NCBI RefSeq assembly: GCF_029309835.1
Contig: NZ_JARJHL010000007.1
Location: forward strand, 1 to 53,202
DNA length: 53,202 bases
Origin: Paracoccus sp. DMF-8
Lineage (GTDB): Bacteria > Pseudomonadota > Alphaproteobacteria > Rhodobacterales > Rhodobacteraceae
Direction of reading: 5' to 3'
Below, in pieces: positions 20,329 through 30,000 of the stretch. The position numbers and the translations under genes were made by a program. Below the pieces are notes generated by a model. It searched no databases, was not told the origin of the DNA, and was given only the letters and a program-made list of their open reading frames with translations. Each line of letters opens with the position of its first letter. Within the stretch, counting starts at the first letter, position 1.

Positions 20329-20415
20329 CGGGACGATCCCCGCCACCAAGGGCAACGTGATGGAACCCCTGCCCGCTTCAGCCGTTTTCCGTCCATGACA
20401 TCGAAGGAGATGATG

Positions 20416-20733
20416 ATGGCCGACAATGCCGACGATATCCGCGCGAATCTGGAAAAGCAGATTGGCGATCTGAAACGGGAAATCGCGAAAATCAGCCGTT
20501 CGCTGGCGTCGCGCGCCTCGGATGCGGTGGATGAGGCCGAAGAGGCTTATGATGACCATCGCGGACGCGCCCGTCACATGGTGCGCCATGCCCGCGAACA
20601 GGCTCATGCCGTGGCAGAGGTGGCGCGGGAAAATCCCGGCACGACGGCAACGGTCCTGACCTCGGTCGGTCTGCTGGGGCTGACGGTCGGCATGGTCCTG
20701 GGTGGGATTTTCACCAGCAACAGCCGGCGCTGA
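20416..20733 (+). CDS. ElaB/YqjD/DUF883-type membrane-anchored protein
   Basis: 105 residues, unbroken. AAGGAG at 20404-20409 is six bases before the ATG at 20416, so MADNADDIRANLEKQIGDLK is the likely start; other in-frame ATGs lie just upstream. The first 75 residues are a charged amphipathic helix region (REIAKISRSLASRASDAVDE). The end has a single transmembrane helix, TVLTSVGLLGLTVGMVLGGI, with a short cytoplasmic tail NSRR. E. coli relatives of this type anchor ribosomes at the inner membrane in stationary phase; that role is only inferred here. A terminator follows 24 bases after the stop. Confidence 0.8.
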   Translation: MADNADDIRANLEKQIGDLKREIAKISRSLASRASDAVDEAEEAYDDHRGRARHMVRHAREQAHAVAEVARENPGTTATVLTSVGLLGLTVGMVLGGIFTSNSRR

Positions 20734-20756
20734 AGGCAAGGCTCTGGACCATGGCA

Positions 20757-20786
20757 GGGGCGCGTTTCACGCGCCCCGCTTTCTCT
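20757..20786 (+). terminator. Rho-independent terminator
   Basis: GGGGCGCG (20757-20764) and CGCGCCCC (20770-20777) form a perfect 8-bp GC stem with loop TTTCA, followed by GCTTTCTCTT. It ends the DUF883-type transcription unit. Confidence 0.8.
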
Positions 20787-20848
20787 TCCCTGCCCGGCTG
20801 ATCCGCATGTGTTCCGGCAACCCAGAGCGCCCGGGCGTGGCAGGATCG

Positions 20849-20872
20849 GGAAATTGCCAATTGGCAATTTCC
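20849..20872. repeat. parS: parS-like centromere palindrome, copy 1
   Basis: A perfect 24-bp palindrome whose left half is GGAAATTGCCAA. It lies between the DUF883-type terminator and the 3' end of the minus-strand rep gene. An almost identical palindrome sits directly after parB at 24725-24749. Two copies of one long palindrome bracketing rep-parA-parB point to ParB-binding parS sites. Confirmation needs ParB binding data. Confidence 0.75.
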
Positions 20873-20886
20873 GGTCGGATCGGCAG

Positions 20887-21924
20887 TCAGATCGGGTTGT
20901 TTTCCGCATAGCTGCGGAAAAAGGCCAGAAAGGCGCGGTCCGGATCGGCGGCGGGTTCCTTGTTGGCGGCCCAGCTTCGCCACTCGCCCTCGACAAAGTA
21001 AATATCATAGCCCGGATGGCGCAGCCGCGCGGTTTCATAGGTCGAGGTCTGCAGCGCCGCACCGCGAGAATCGAGCCAGGCCGGACGCGGCCGCACACCC
21101 TGCCCGCCTGAAACCGGTATCGAAACCTGTTCCGTGCGTCCTTCGGACTTGACGCGCCGCCCGACCTTGCTAAACTGCAGGGCACGATCCGCCGCGCCGC
21201 GCGCATCGCCATCCTTGCTCCACCACCGCATTTCGACATGGGTCACCGCCCTGCCCGTCTTGATCGGCGAAATCTCGACCATGAAATCGGACAGCGCGTT
21301 GACCTCGGCCACGGCGGGGTCGATCGCGCGCAGTTTGAGGTTCGACCAGCACGAAAGCTTACCTTTCGGGACGCCCATGATGCCGCGCAGCGCATCCAGC
21401 GTGAAACGCTCCGACGCCTTCCAGCGCAGATTGCCGCGCTTCTGGACCATTTCATACAAGGTCAGCGCATATTTCGACGAAAGCGCAAACATCACCTCGC
21501 GCTGCAGCCGGGCGAAAACCTGACTGTTGCGGATGATCTTCCGCAGCCGCGCCGGGATTTCATATTCCAGCAACCCGTCCGCCCGCCCGCTTTCCAGGTT
21601 GCCGCCAAGCAGCTGAACACGTTCGATTGCGGGCTCGCCGTCCCAGATGACCGCGACCTTGACGATCGCCGACATCAGCCGCTCCAGGCTTTCGCCGACG
21701 CGGTCGTTGGAATTGTGGCTGCCACGCAGCGCGGACTTGGACACGACATGAGTGACCGGCTTGTCGATCGCCTCCCAGGCGTTCTCCAGCAGCTGGTTAT
21801 AGATGCGGCGGTCGTTCAGCGTCAGCGGCGTGACCTCGATCAGATCGACCAGCTCGCCCGGCTTCGACCAGGCTGTCGGCGTTCGGGCTTTGCCTCGACC
21901 GTGCGGATCCGTCGTGTCAGCCAT
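20887..21924 (-). CDS. repB: Plasmid replication initiator, Rep_3 (RepB-like) type
   Basis: 345 residues, unbroken. The start is MADTTDPHGRGKARTP at 21924. The frame is open further upstream through the iteron region, but that part is non-coding in character. The first winged-helix domain includes VDLIEVTPLTLNDRRIYNQL and KSALRGSHNSNDRVGESLER. The middle holds YEIPARLRKIIRNSQVFARL and MFALSSKYALTLYEMVQKRG, then LRGIMGVPKGKLSCWSNLKL and AVAEVNALSDFMVEISPIKT, a layout typical of Rep_3 initiators (two winged helices, KY-LYE-V block). The C-terminus ends FRSYAENNPI. It binds iterons to start replication; the iteron array lies upstream at 22112-22224. It faces away from parAB. Confidence 0.87.
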   Translation of the reverse strand: MADTTDPHGRGKARTPTAWSKPGELVDLIEVTPLTLNDRRIYNQLLENAWEAIDKPVTHVVSKSALRGSHNSNDRVGESLERLMSAIVKVAVIWDGEPAIERVQLLGGNLESGRADGLLEYEIPARLRKIIRNSQVFARLQREVMFALSSKYALTLYEMVQKRGNLRWKASERFTLDALRGIMGVPKGKLSCWSNLKLRAIDPAVAEVNALSDFMVEISPIKTGRAVTHVEMRWWSKDGDARGAADRALQFSKVGRRVKSEGRTEQVSIPVSGGQGVRPRPAWLDSRGAALQTSTYETARLRHPGYDIYFVEGEWRSWAANKEPAADPDRAFLAFFRSYAENNPI

Positions 21925-22029
21925 GTTTGCCCTCACACCAGAGACCGTTACTTTTGTACCGCAACAGCTGTGAGAGTTCAAGCCAGCCGACCCGACGCGA
22001 CCCCCAATGCACCCAATATGTAAGCAACA

Positions 22030-22058
22030 GCGAATCACCGCCCCGTCAGGTGATTCGC
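22030..22058. promoter_or_regulatory. Hairpin/palindrome upstream of rep
   Basis: GCGAATCACC (22030-22039) and GGTGATTCGC (22049-22058) form a perfect 10-bp inverted repeat with a 9-base spacer. It sits in the rep leader, between the rep start and the iterons. It could be an operator for Rep autorepression, as Rep_3 initiators often bind a split iteron, or an RNA hairpin in the rep leader. The sequence does not match the iterons, so autorepression through it is uncertain. Confidence 0.55.
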
Positions 22059-22111
22059 AGCCCCTTGCTTTTGCAGGAAAAAAAGATGCCGATCCAGACG
22101 CGGCGGTGACG

Positions 22112-22224
22112 CCTTCAATAAGTAAGGTTTCAGCACCATCCGAAAGGTAAGAACAGCCGCCCCGATTCGTAAGGCCAAACATCCCGGAACGTAATGCAAA
22201 CCATCCCATAACGTAAGGTCTGCG
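22112..22224. repeat. oriV: Iteron array, putative replication origin
   Basis: Five related units carry GTAAG or GTAAT at 22122, 22147, 22169, 22191 and 22213. The last four are spaced exactly 22 bp, i.e. two helical turns. The common pattern is about TCCCnnAACGTAAGGnnAAn. Direct repeats with this spacing next to a Rep_3 gene are the usual iteron-type origin. The first unit is offset by 25 bp and diverged. The flanking stretch 22225-22520 has no gene I can support and may hold the AT-rich unwinding region and the par promoter. Confidence 0.8.
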
Positions 22225-22520
22225 GGTTTTTATGGCAGAGAAACAATCGCCTATGAGGCATGAATCCAGAATCCCTGAATCAGAACTCAAGGGGTGGTTT
22301 TGTTTTTGGATCTGGTGATCGCGCAAATGGCAGGTCTTGGGACCAAAACTTACGGATTGGGTGGTTGGATCGCCTTGCAAGGGCCAGAACCCCGAACGTG
22401 CCGTATCTGCCGCCCCGCGCGCCAACTTTCGCTTTTTGGCGTGATGCTGCCAGAAATCCGAACTTTACGACAGAGCCGGTCCGAACATACTTGCGAAAAC
22501 AGAGCAGCAAAGAAACCCCG

Positions 22521-23752
22521 ATGAGATCCGCCATTGCCTCCAGTCACCCTTGACGAGCTGTCGGTTCTCAGCCGGCGCGCGTCCACCGTCATCGAACGCC
22601 TGCGCGAACGCGTCTTTGCCCCCGGCACGCAAAGCAGCGGCGCATTTCAACGTGCCGGACTGCCGCCGACTATGGTCGGCCGCTCAGGAAAAGGCCATCC
22701 GCGACGCGCCGAAGCCGATGGGCGCTTGCCGCTGGTACCCGTCCGCGACAGCACCACTGGGGCGCCGGAACACGGCCATGGCACTGGCGGATGTGAACCG
22801 CATGCGCGAGGTTTTCGGCACGGTCCCGCATCGCGCGCCCGATGATCCGGCGCTGGTTCTGGCAATATCCCGAGCTGGGAGGCGAGGTCGAGGAAATCAG
22901 CACGCTGGTGGTGCCTCTGGCGCAGTTTCTGGCCCTGCGCGGCTATCGCGTCTGCGTCATCGACTGCGATTCACGGGCGTACCTCGACCGCCTGCGTGTT
23001 CCGGGCTGAATCCCGATGTCGATGCCGATGAGGATGAAGACACGCTCTATCCCTTCTTTCAGCTGGCGGGCCGCGGTCGCTGCATTATGCCCTGCGCGCG
23101 ACCTATTGGCCGGGCATCGCGATCATCCCGGCGGGCCTTGGCCCAGCACGATGCTGAATATCGAATTCGCGGCGCGGACGGCGCGGGATCCGGCCTTTAT
23201 TCTGGACTCGGCTGCGCGAAGGCGTCGCCTCGATCGCGGATCGGATTCGACGTGATCTTGCTGGATCCGCCGCCCGCGCTTGGCAATGTTGTCGCTGTGG
23301 TGCTGGAGCGGCGAAGAAATGCCTTGCCTGATCCGGCGCCGCCGAACAATATCGACTTTACTCTCGACTTCTGCGCGCTCTGAAGATGCTGGAAACCACG
23401 CTGGCGGAACTGGCCCGGCATGGCGGCGAACGGGAATACAGTTTCGTCAAGATCATCACGTCGAAAATGAACGACCAGAAATCCGCATCAGGCGATCAAG
23501 CGGATGATGGATGCGGTTTCCGCATGACATGCGCCAACGAATGCGGTGCTGAAAGATACCGCCGAAATCGACAATGCCACGGCCAATCTGATGACCGTTT
23601 CCGAACTGACCGGCGCCACGGCCCGCGCCGAAACCCGGCGCGCGTTGCCGCAGGCCTATCTGGATGCCATCTCGGGCGCGAGGTCGAGCTGGTGATCCGC
23701 AAGACCTGGCCCAGCCGCCACCGCAACCTGCGCCAAGGAGGGCCTGTTGTGA
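22521..23752 (+). CDS. parA: ParA-family plasmid partition ATPase (frame-broken)
   Basis: About 410 residues in at least six frame pieces. It starts MRSAIA at 22521 and continues DELSVLSRRASTVIERLRER, a helical N-terminal part. The linker has LADVNRMREVFGTVPHRAP. The Walker A stretch at 22860-22905 is garbled, but flanking LVLAIS and FLALRGYRVCVIDCDS fit ParA. GLNPDVDADEDEDTLYPFFQ is a known SopA/ParA block. FDVILLDPPPALG (about 23250-23280) is Walker B. The end reads VELVIRKTWPSRHRNLR to a TGA at 23750, overlapping parB. It makes dynamic patterns on the nucleoid that pull ParB-parS complexes apart. Confidence 0.82.
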
Positions 23753-24722
23753 GCAAGCGTCGCAGTGCGATTTTCGACGATGTCCTGAAGGATCTGGACG
23801 ACCCGGCGCCGGCCGAGGACAAGGGCGGCGCGCGCGTTCTCGAACGCCAGGAGATGCGCTGTCGGACAGCGGCCAGCGCGAGGAAAAGGTCCAGCGTTGG
23901 GTCGATCCCGCGACCTGCGTCGTAATGGAGAACGCCACAGCCGCTTGCTCTCTGATCTGCTGAACGCCGAAAACTGCCGCGATCTGATCGGCAGCATCAA
24001 GGCGCAGGGGCAGCAGGAATTTCCCGCCATTGTGCGCAGGCTGCCTGCCGGGCAAGGTGCCGAATACGAGGTGATCTGCGGCGCCACGGCGTCGGTTGCC
24101 GCGTGACGCTGGCTGCGCAACAACAACTTTATCACGCAGTTCCGCTATCTGGTCGAAATCCGCGACCTGACCGATGAAGAGCCTTTCGGCTGGCCGATCT
24201 GGAAAACCGCGACCGCGCCGATCCTGGCGGACTCATGAACGCGCCCGCGATTATCTGGCCGCGCTGGATCTGTGTCACGAGGGCAAGCAAAAGGCGATGG
24301 CATCCCGGCTTGAAGTGTCCGAGGCCTGGTTGTCGCGTTATCTGTGGCTGGCGCGTCTGCCCGACGTGATTGTCGAGGCATGTAGCCGCAGAGTGACCGA
24401 ACTGAAGGATTGCGCCCGCAGCCTGCGCCCGATGCTGTCGGATGCCAAAGCCAATGTTCTGGCAGAGGCGGCGAAAATCGCGGCGCGGCAACAGGCCGCG
24501 CAGGCCGGGCAGGGGACGTTGATTGCGGTCCCGACCGTGCTGGCGCGGCTGAAAGAGGCTGCCTATGGCCCCCGGCAACCGCGCGAAACCGCCCGGATCG
24601 ACAGCAACCTGACCATGCAGCAACGCGGCCGCAAGATCCGGCTGGAATTCTCCTCGGACCTGTCCGAAGACGCGTTGCGCGCTGCAATGGACAGTTTCAT
24701 GCGCCAGCATTTCGGCGCGTAA
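23749..24722 (+). CDS. parB: ParB/RepB-family plasmid partition DNA-binding protein (frame-broken)
   Basis: About 320 residues. AAGGAGGG at 23735-23742 precedes a GTG at 23749 (MSKRRSAIFDDVLKDLDDP), overlapping the parA stop. The N-terminal ParB/Srx domain shows SDLLNAENCRDLIGSIKAQG then QEFPAIVRRLP and YEVICGA. The helix-turn-helix block is ARDYLAALDLCHEGKQKAMA followed by SRLEVSEAWLSRYLWLARLP. The C-terminal dimer part holds RKIRLEFSSDLSEDALRAAM and ends FMRQHFGA at 24722. Indels lie near 23870, 23940, 24090 and 24220. It binds the parS-like palindromes; copy 2 starts two bases after the stop. Confidence 0.85.
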
Positions 24723-24724
24723 CA

Positions 24725-24749
24725 GGAAATTGCCAGTTGGCAATTTTCC
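24725..24749. repeat. parS: parS-like centromere palindrome, copy 2
   Basis: Left half GGAAATTGCCA, right half TTGGCAATTTTCC. It matches copy 1 except for one central base (G for A) and one extra T in the right arm, which could be a homopolymer read error. It lies directly after parB and just upstream of the vapB promoter. Confidence 0.75.
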
Positions 24750-24767
24750 ACTTTGCCGGCCGCGATC

Positions 24768-24795
24768 TTGACAACCGTATGGGCGGTATTACATT
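24768..24795 (+). promoter_or_regulatory. Putative sigma-70 promoter of vapBC
   Basis: TTGACA at 24768-24773 and TACATT at 24790-24795 are separated by 16 bases. The vapB ATG is 27 bases downstream. The spacer contains ACCG and CGGT arms that could be part of a VapB operator. The call rests on motif and position only. Confidence 0.6.
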
Positions 24796-24821
24796 TCAGT
24801 AACACTTTCGAGGGGGCTGAA

Positions 24822-25061
24822 ATGCGCATCACGATCGAGGGCAGGTCACCATCCCGCAAGAGGTCCGCAACCACGCCGGGCTGCATCCGGGGACCGAGGT
24901 CGAATTCTACATCGGCGACGACGGCGTCGTGCGCGTCGTTCAGGCGGGGCGGCGTCCGGTGGATGGCGTCAGCCGTCTGGATCAGGCGATCCCGAACCTG
25001 CGCCGGCAGCGCCGATACCGCGCTCAGCACCGATGAGATCATGGCGCTGACGCGCGAATGA
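24822..25061 (+). CDS. vapB: VapB/AbrB-type antitoxin
   Basis: About 80 residues. ATG at 24822 follows GAGGGGG. The N-terminal AbrB/MazE swapped-hairpin domain reads MRITIEG, then across a one-base indel near 24845 QVTIPQEVRNHAGLHPGTEV and EFYIGDDGVVRVVQAG. The C-terminal toxin-neutralising part includes LRGSADTALSTDEIMALTRE. The stop overlaps the toxin start (ATGA). Antitoxins of this type bind and inhibit the PIN toxin and repress their own operon. Being next to parS, the pair probably stabilises the plasmid. Confidence 0.85.
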   Translation: MRITIEGRSPSRKRSATTPGCIRGPRSNSTSATTASCASFRRGGVRWMASAVWIRRSRTCAGSADTALSTDEIMALTRE

Positions 25062-25465
25062 CCGGTGTTCTTGTCGATTCCAACATCCTGCTGGATATCG
25101 CGACGAATGATCCCGTCTGGTCATCCTGGTCGGCGGATCAGTTGCGCCGGGCAGGGCAGGGGGCGCGCATGGTCATCAACCCGATCATCTACGCGGAACT
25201 GTCGGTGTCGCACAGCCGGATCGAGCAGCTTGACGCGCTGTTGCCCGATGATGTCTTTCACCGCGAAGACCTGCCCGGCAGAGCGGCATTTCTGGCTGGC
25301 AAGGCCTATCTCGGCTATCGCCGCAGGGGCGGCGAACGCCGCTCGCCCCTGCCGGATTTCTATATCGGCGCCCATGCCGCGATCCGGGGCTATCGCCTGC
25401 TGACACGGGACCGGGGCCGCTATGCCACCTATTTTCCGACGGTCGATCTGATTTCGCCGCAATAG
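25058..25465 (+). CDS. vapC: VapC-type PIN-domain toxin ribonuclease
   Basis: 135 residues, unbroken. PIN-domain acidic residues are visible: Asp in MTGVLVDSNILLD (residue 7), Glu in NPIIYAELSVS, Asp in LPDFYIGAHA, and Asp in LLTRDRGRYATYFP. The last block is the conserved C-terminal PIN motif. VapC toxins cleave tRNA or rRNA when freed from VapB. The start overlaps the vapB stop by four bases, so the two are cotranslated. The length is usual for the family. Confidence 0.92.
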   Translation: MTGVLVDSNILLDIATNDPVWSSWSADQLRRAGQGARMVINPIIYAELSVSHSRIEQLDALLPDDVFHREDLPGRAAFLAGKAYLGYRRRGGERRSPLPDFYIGAHAAIRGYRLLTRDRGRYATYFPTVDLISPQ

Positions 25466-25533
25466 GCCGCGCTGCTGCCAAGCCAGCAGCATGTGGGCCA
25501 TGGGACTTCCGTGACCCTGGTATCGTTCGGTCG

Positions 25534-26455
25534 CTATCCTCGCTTGCGCCGCCACCACAGGACTTTGCCTGCGCCACCCGCCGCCGTCAGCGCCAGTCGC
25601 GCGGCGCGCGTCGTCGAGAAGGGCCAGGTGACCCAGCGCCCCGATTCCGGCCAGCACAACCTGCGCTGCCCCTGCCAGCATCCAGAAGCCGACCCGCGCC
25701 AACGCCCTGACGCCGCCCGCGCCGCTTTCGACGATGCATCTCAACTGGCCATCGCTGAAACGGCGGCGGCGCAGAAGCCGAAGGTGGCGCGGTGGGCGGG
25801 GACGATTTCATGAACCAGCGCCTCCGGGCACCAGATCAGCACCACGCCGTGATCCTCGACCAACTGCCGAAGAAACCAGACGTCCTCACCCCCGCTGGTG
25901 AAAGCGGTGTCGAAGGGCGGATCGATTCGTGAAAGAATGCCGCGTTCGAACATCTGAGTTTCCCGACCCGAGATAGGCACGCATTCCGCTGACATCCGCA
26001 CCCGCAGCCACGGGAAGCCGACGGCTGAACAGGCGTTCAAGCGGCTGGCGAAGGGCCGCAGGCGGAGGGCGTTCGGGTTACGGCTCGATGGCGCCGAAAC
26101 AGACGGCGGCCCCGCGCATGGCCGCGGCTTCGAATGCGGCCAGCCAGCCGGGAAACGGGGTTTCGTCGTCATCCAGGAAAACGACATGGCTACCTGCAGA
26201 TTCGTTGACGCCACGGTTGCGCGCCTGCGCCACGCCGGGACGCGGTTCGTGAACATAACGTATAAATGGCGGCCGTCCAATTTGGGCCGCCGATCCTTCG
26301 GGCGAATTATCGACCAATATGACCTCTACCGGAGATTGCAGAGATGATATTTGCGCATCGAGAGCGTGAAGCAGGGGCGCAAGCAGAGCCTCTCGCCGGA
26401 ACGTGGGGATGACGATTGACAGAAAGACAGGGGCGGGTTTCGGCGGGTTTGACAT
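25534..26455 (-). CDS. Glycosyltransferase family 2
   Basis: About 305 residues in three frame pieces. The start MSNPPKPAPVFLSIVIPTFR at 26455 leads to the GT-A fold: VEVILVDNSPEG, then RPGVAQARNRGVNESAG and HVVFLDDDETPFPGW, with the DDD nucleotide-sugar/metal site. After an indel near 26085 come FDTAFTSGGEDVWFLRQLVE and WCPEALVHEIVPAHR. A second indel near 25760 leads to a hydrophobic tail (LARVGFWMLAGAAQVVLAGI) and a likely end KVLWWRRKRG at 25534. The end is uncertain. A C-terminal hydrophobic helix suggests membrane association. It is the first gene of the polysaccharide island and stands alone on its strand. Confidence 0.78.
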
Positions 26456-27045
26456 ATGCTTAACGGTCTCTAGCGCCATGAATTTTCAGACGCTTTATCA
26501 TTCATAATATCTGTTGACCACCGGGACGACGATGTTCGGATCGTCAAAAAACTCCACATGGCAGACAAAAAGAGCTTTGCTTTTTCATGATTTTTTCTAG
26601 ATCGGCCAGATCCGATCCAACGCACACCCGAACGTTTTTTACCATTATGTATAAGCCCACCGGGCGACTCACAGCAGTGGACCTGCACCGGATGGAAGGC
26701 TTGCCATTTGCCAAAGCAGGACCCGTTTCGGCAAAAGCCTGCGCGATCCCTTATCCGGCTTGAGCGCCATTTTGCCGAAATCACGCCGGATGCTCTGTCT
26801 TTGCGGGCCGATTCAAGAGATCGCAATTTTTTCGCTTTAAAAAACCCTCACCCGCGATATCTCGGCGTTGACGTTGAAACAAACAGTTTGGTCAGTGCCG
26901 GGAATGGCTGCCTTCATGATGGGGTCATAACCACAGAGCACTTTCCTAGCCGCTGAACACCGGATCCTCACGATCCCCTGACCGAAACACAACGCGACAT
27001 GCCGTGGCGGGACCGCGATTGCCGCGCATCTGAAAGAGATGGTTC
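26456..27045. other. 590-bp intergenic region ahead of the PA14/G8 exoprotein
   Basis: The gap is more AT-rich than its surroundings, with runs such as TTTTTTCTAGA near 26590. It holds the start region of the minus-strand GT2 and the promoter region of the exoprotein. An inverted repeat GATCGG-CCAGAT-CCGATC lies near 26601-26618. Short frames inside (for instance 26708-26956) lack family resemblance. I annotate no gene. Confidence 0.5.
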
Positions 27046-30000
27046 ATGAGCACCCAGACCCTCACCGCAGGAACAACCCGGCAGCGGCCTGAGCGCGCGT
27101 TACTTCACGATCACTTCGGCTGTCGAACGCATGACGGATATCGACTTCGACGCGATGCCTGCGGCAACGGGCACTGTCGAATCGCTGGACTACCTGAGAA
27201 CGTCCGATCCGTTTTGGGATGGCGGCGCCAGGGACATGTTCGCTGCAATGTATGAAGGCAGCCTGAACATCCAGACCGGCGGCCGATACACGTTCTACCT
27301 GACATCGGACGACGGCTCGGCGCTTTACATCGACGGCCGCCCGGTGATCAATCACGACGGTCTGCACTCGACGACCGAGCGGACGGTTCAACTGGACCTG
27401 ACCGCGGGCAAGCACACGATCGAGATCCGCTATTTCGAACAGTTCGAGTTGCAAAGCCTGCGTCTGGAATGGCGCGGGCCGGACAGCAACAATGTCCGCG
27501 AACTTATCAGTGGCGACAGCTTCCGGCCATGAGGCTGCGGGCGAGCATGCCGGCGGCGATGCCGATGGCGATCATGCGGGCGGTGAAGGCGCCGGTGGCG
27601 ACCACGGTCACGGCGATGATGACGGCAACATCCGGGACGCCCATGACCCGGATGCAGGGGCTGCGGGCAGAATATCTGACCCTTGAGGCCGCGGCCGCCA
27701 GCCTGAGCCAGATCGACTTTAACGGCAACAAGACCGCCACAGGGCATGTCAACTCTCTGGCCTGGTCCCGCGAAAGCGCGAGTTTCTGGGATGGCGGCAG
27801 AACCGACCTGTTCGCGGCGCGTTTTGTCGGCGATCTGAATGTTCAGACGGGGGGCAGATATACGTTCTACCTGACCTCGGACGATGGTTCGGCGCTTTAC
27901 ATCGACGGCCGCCGGGTGATCGACAATGACGTTGCCCATGCCACCACATTGCGCACGGTGCAGCCGGACCTGGCCCGCTTCGGCGAGCATTCGATCGAGA
28001 TCCGCTATTTCGAAAACTTCGGCGCGCAGAGCCTGCAGCTTGAATGGCGCGGACCGGACAGCAACAACACCCGCGGCACTCATCGGTGGCGACAGTCTCA
28101 GCCACGACGCGGGCGACGTCGATGGCGGACATACCGGCGGTGGTGACGCCGGCGGTGGTGACACTGGCGGTGGTGACACTGGCGGTGGACATACGGGCGG
28201 CGACCATGACCACGGCGGCGATGGCGACACCGGCGGGAATACCGGTGGAAATACTGGCGGAAGCTGGAGGTGGTGGAAGCGCCTGGGTGGCGGCCATGAT
28301 CACGGCGGCGGTGGCACCGGCGGTCTTCCGCAGCCGACCACCCCGACCGAGATCGAGGCATTTGTCCGGGCGGTGATGAGCGAGCCCGAAGACCATGCGC
28401 ACGCCCACCGACGCCAATGCCCGCCATGGCGCGCAGAACATCCAGGCTGCGTTAGAATCTGGTCCCGCGTGTCGAAGCTACCCGTCGCGATCAGCGACGG
28501 TGACTGGTTCGATCCGGGCACCACGGTATCGCGGCCGCGGTCCCGGAGCGGACGCCCGGGTCCCTGATCCCCCAAGGGGTTTCGGTCACCTATGACGGTG
28601 AAAGCAATGCCTCGCTGTTCACTGTCCGGGTCGATGGCGAGCTGAGCTTTGCCACGGACGCCGATACCCGCATGCTTGTCGATACGCTGGTCGTGGCCCC
28701 CTCTGGACGGCTTGAAATCGGAACCGAAGAGCGCCCCGTGGAAGCCGGCGTCAGGACCGAAATCCTGATTGCCAACAATGGCAATATCGACACCGCCAGA
28801 GATCCGATGCTGATCTCGCGGGGGGTCGTCTCGCACGGGTCGGTCGAAATTCACGGCGCGGAAAAGGATGCCTTCCACAAGGTTGCAGCCGCACCGATGG
28901 CAGGGCAGCGGGTCATCACCCTGGATGAAAACCCTGATGGCTGGCGTGTGGGCGACAAGATCGTCGTGTCCGGCACGCACAAGCAGGGTTGGGCATGGGA
29001 CAACGACCAGCGCCGCACCGTCCATCACGAAAGCCAGGACGAGGAGGTGACGATCACCGCCATCAACGGCAATCGCATCACCATCGACCAGCCGCTGCGT
29101 TTCAACCACGACGCGCCCCGCGACGATCTGTCGGCCTATGTGGCCAACATGACGCGCAACATCACCTTTGCCAGCGAAGATGGCGATGATACCGCCGTGC
29201 ATCACCGCGGTCATGTGATGTTCACGCATAACGACGATGTCGATGTCCGCTATGCAGCCTTCGACGACCTGGGTCGCACGGACAAGTCGCGCGATGCCTG
29301 GGATGTCGACGCGCTGTCGTCCGTTTCTGCCGAAAGCAATATCAAGGGACGCTATTCGTTCCACTTCCACAAGACGGGCACGGCCGATCTTGACGATCCG
29401 GCGATTGCCATTGGCAACACGGTTTCCGGCTCGCCGGGTTGGGGCTTTGTGCACCATTCCTCGAATGCGGACTTTACCGGCAACGTCGCCTTTGACGTCT
29501 TTGGCGCGGCCTTTGCTGCCGAAGATGGCGATGAAACCGGCATCTGGCGCGGCAACATGGCCATCCGCTCAGAGGGCATCAGCTGGGGGGATGTGCCCGC
29601 AAAATCCGGGCTGGACCGTCACGACAACGGACGCACGGGCGACGGGTTCTTCTTTGCCGGACGTCTGGTCGAAACGGCCGAGAACGTGGCGATCAATACG
29701 ACGCATGGCTATGTCTGGATGCACCGCTCTGCCCCGACCGGCCCCCTGGGATCGACGCTCGACCATCCCGAGGTCGCCTATGGTCAGAACCGTCTGACCC
29801 CGGATGATGCGCCGATTCAGGGCTTCCGCGACAACGAAGCCTTCGGCACCGAAGTCGGCCTGATGGTGATCAAGGGCAATGCCGCGCAGGGTCACGACGT
29901 TCGCAGCATCCTGGACGGCTTCCTGAACTGGGAAACCCGCAAAGGTGTCGATATCAGCTATACGTCGCATTACACGCTGAAGGATTTCGACCTGTTGGCA

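Noticed and set aside
28140..28270. Tandem GGTGGTGACACTGGCG-type repeats as a CRISPR or minisatellite
   Set aside because: The repeats are codon-periodic and encode the Gly/Asp/His linker of the exoprotein. There are no spacers.
29405..29420. Third parS-like core (ATTGCCATTGGCAA) in the G8 gene
   Set aside because: It has only seven-base arms with a missing central base, lies inside coding sequence, and fits the codons of the protein.
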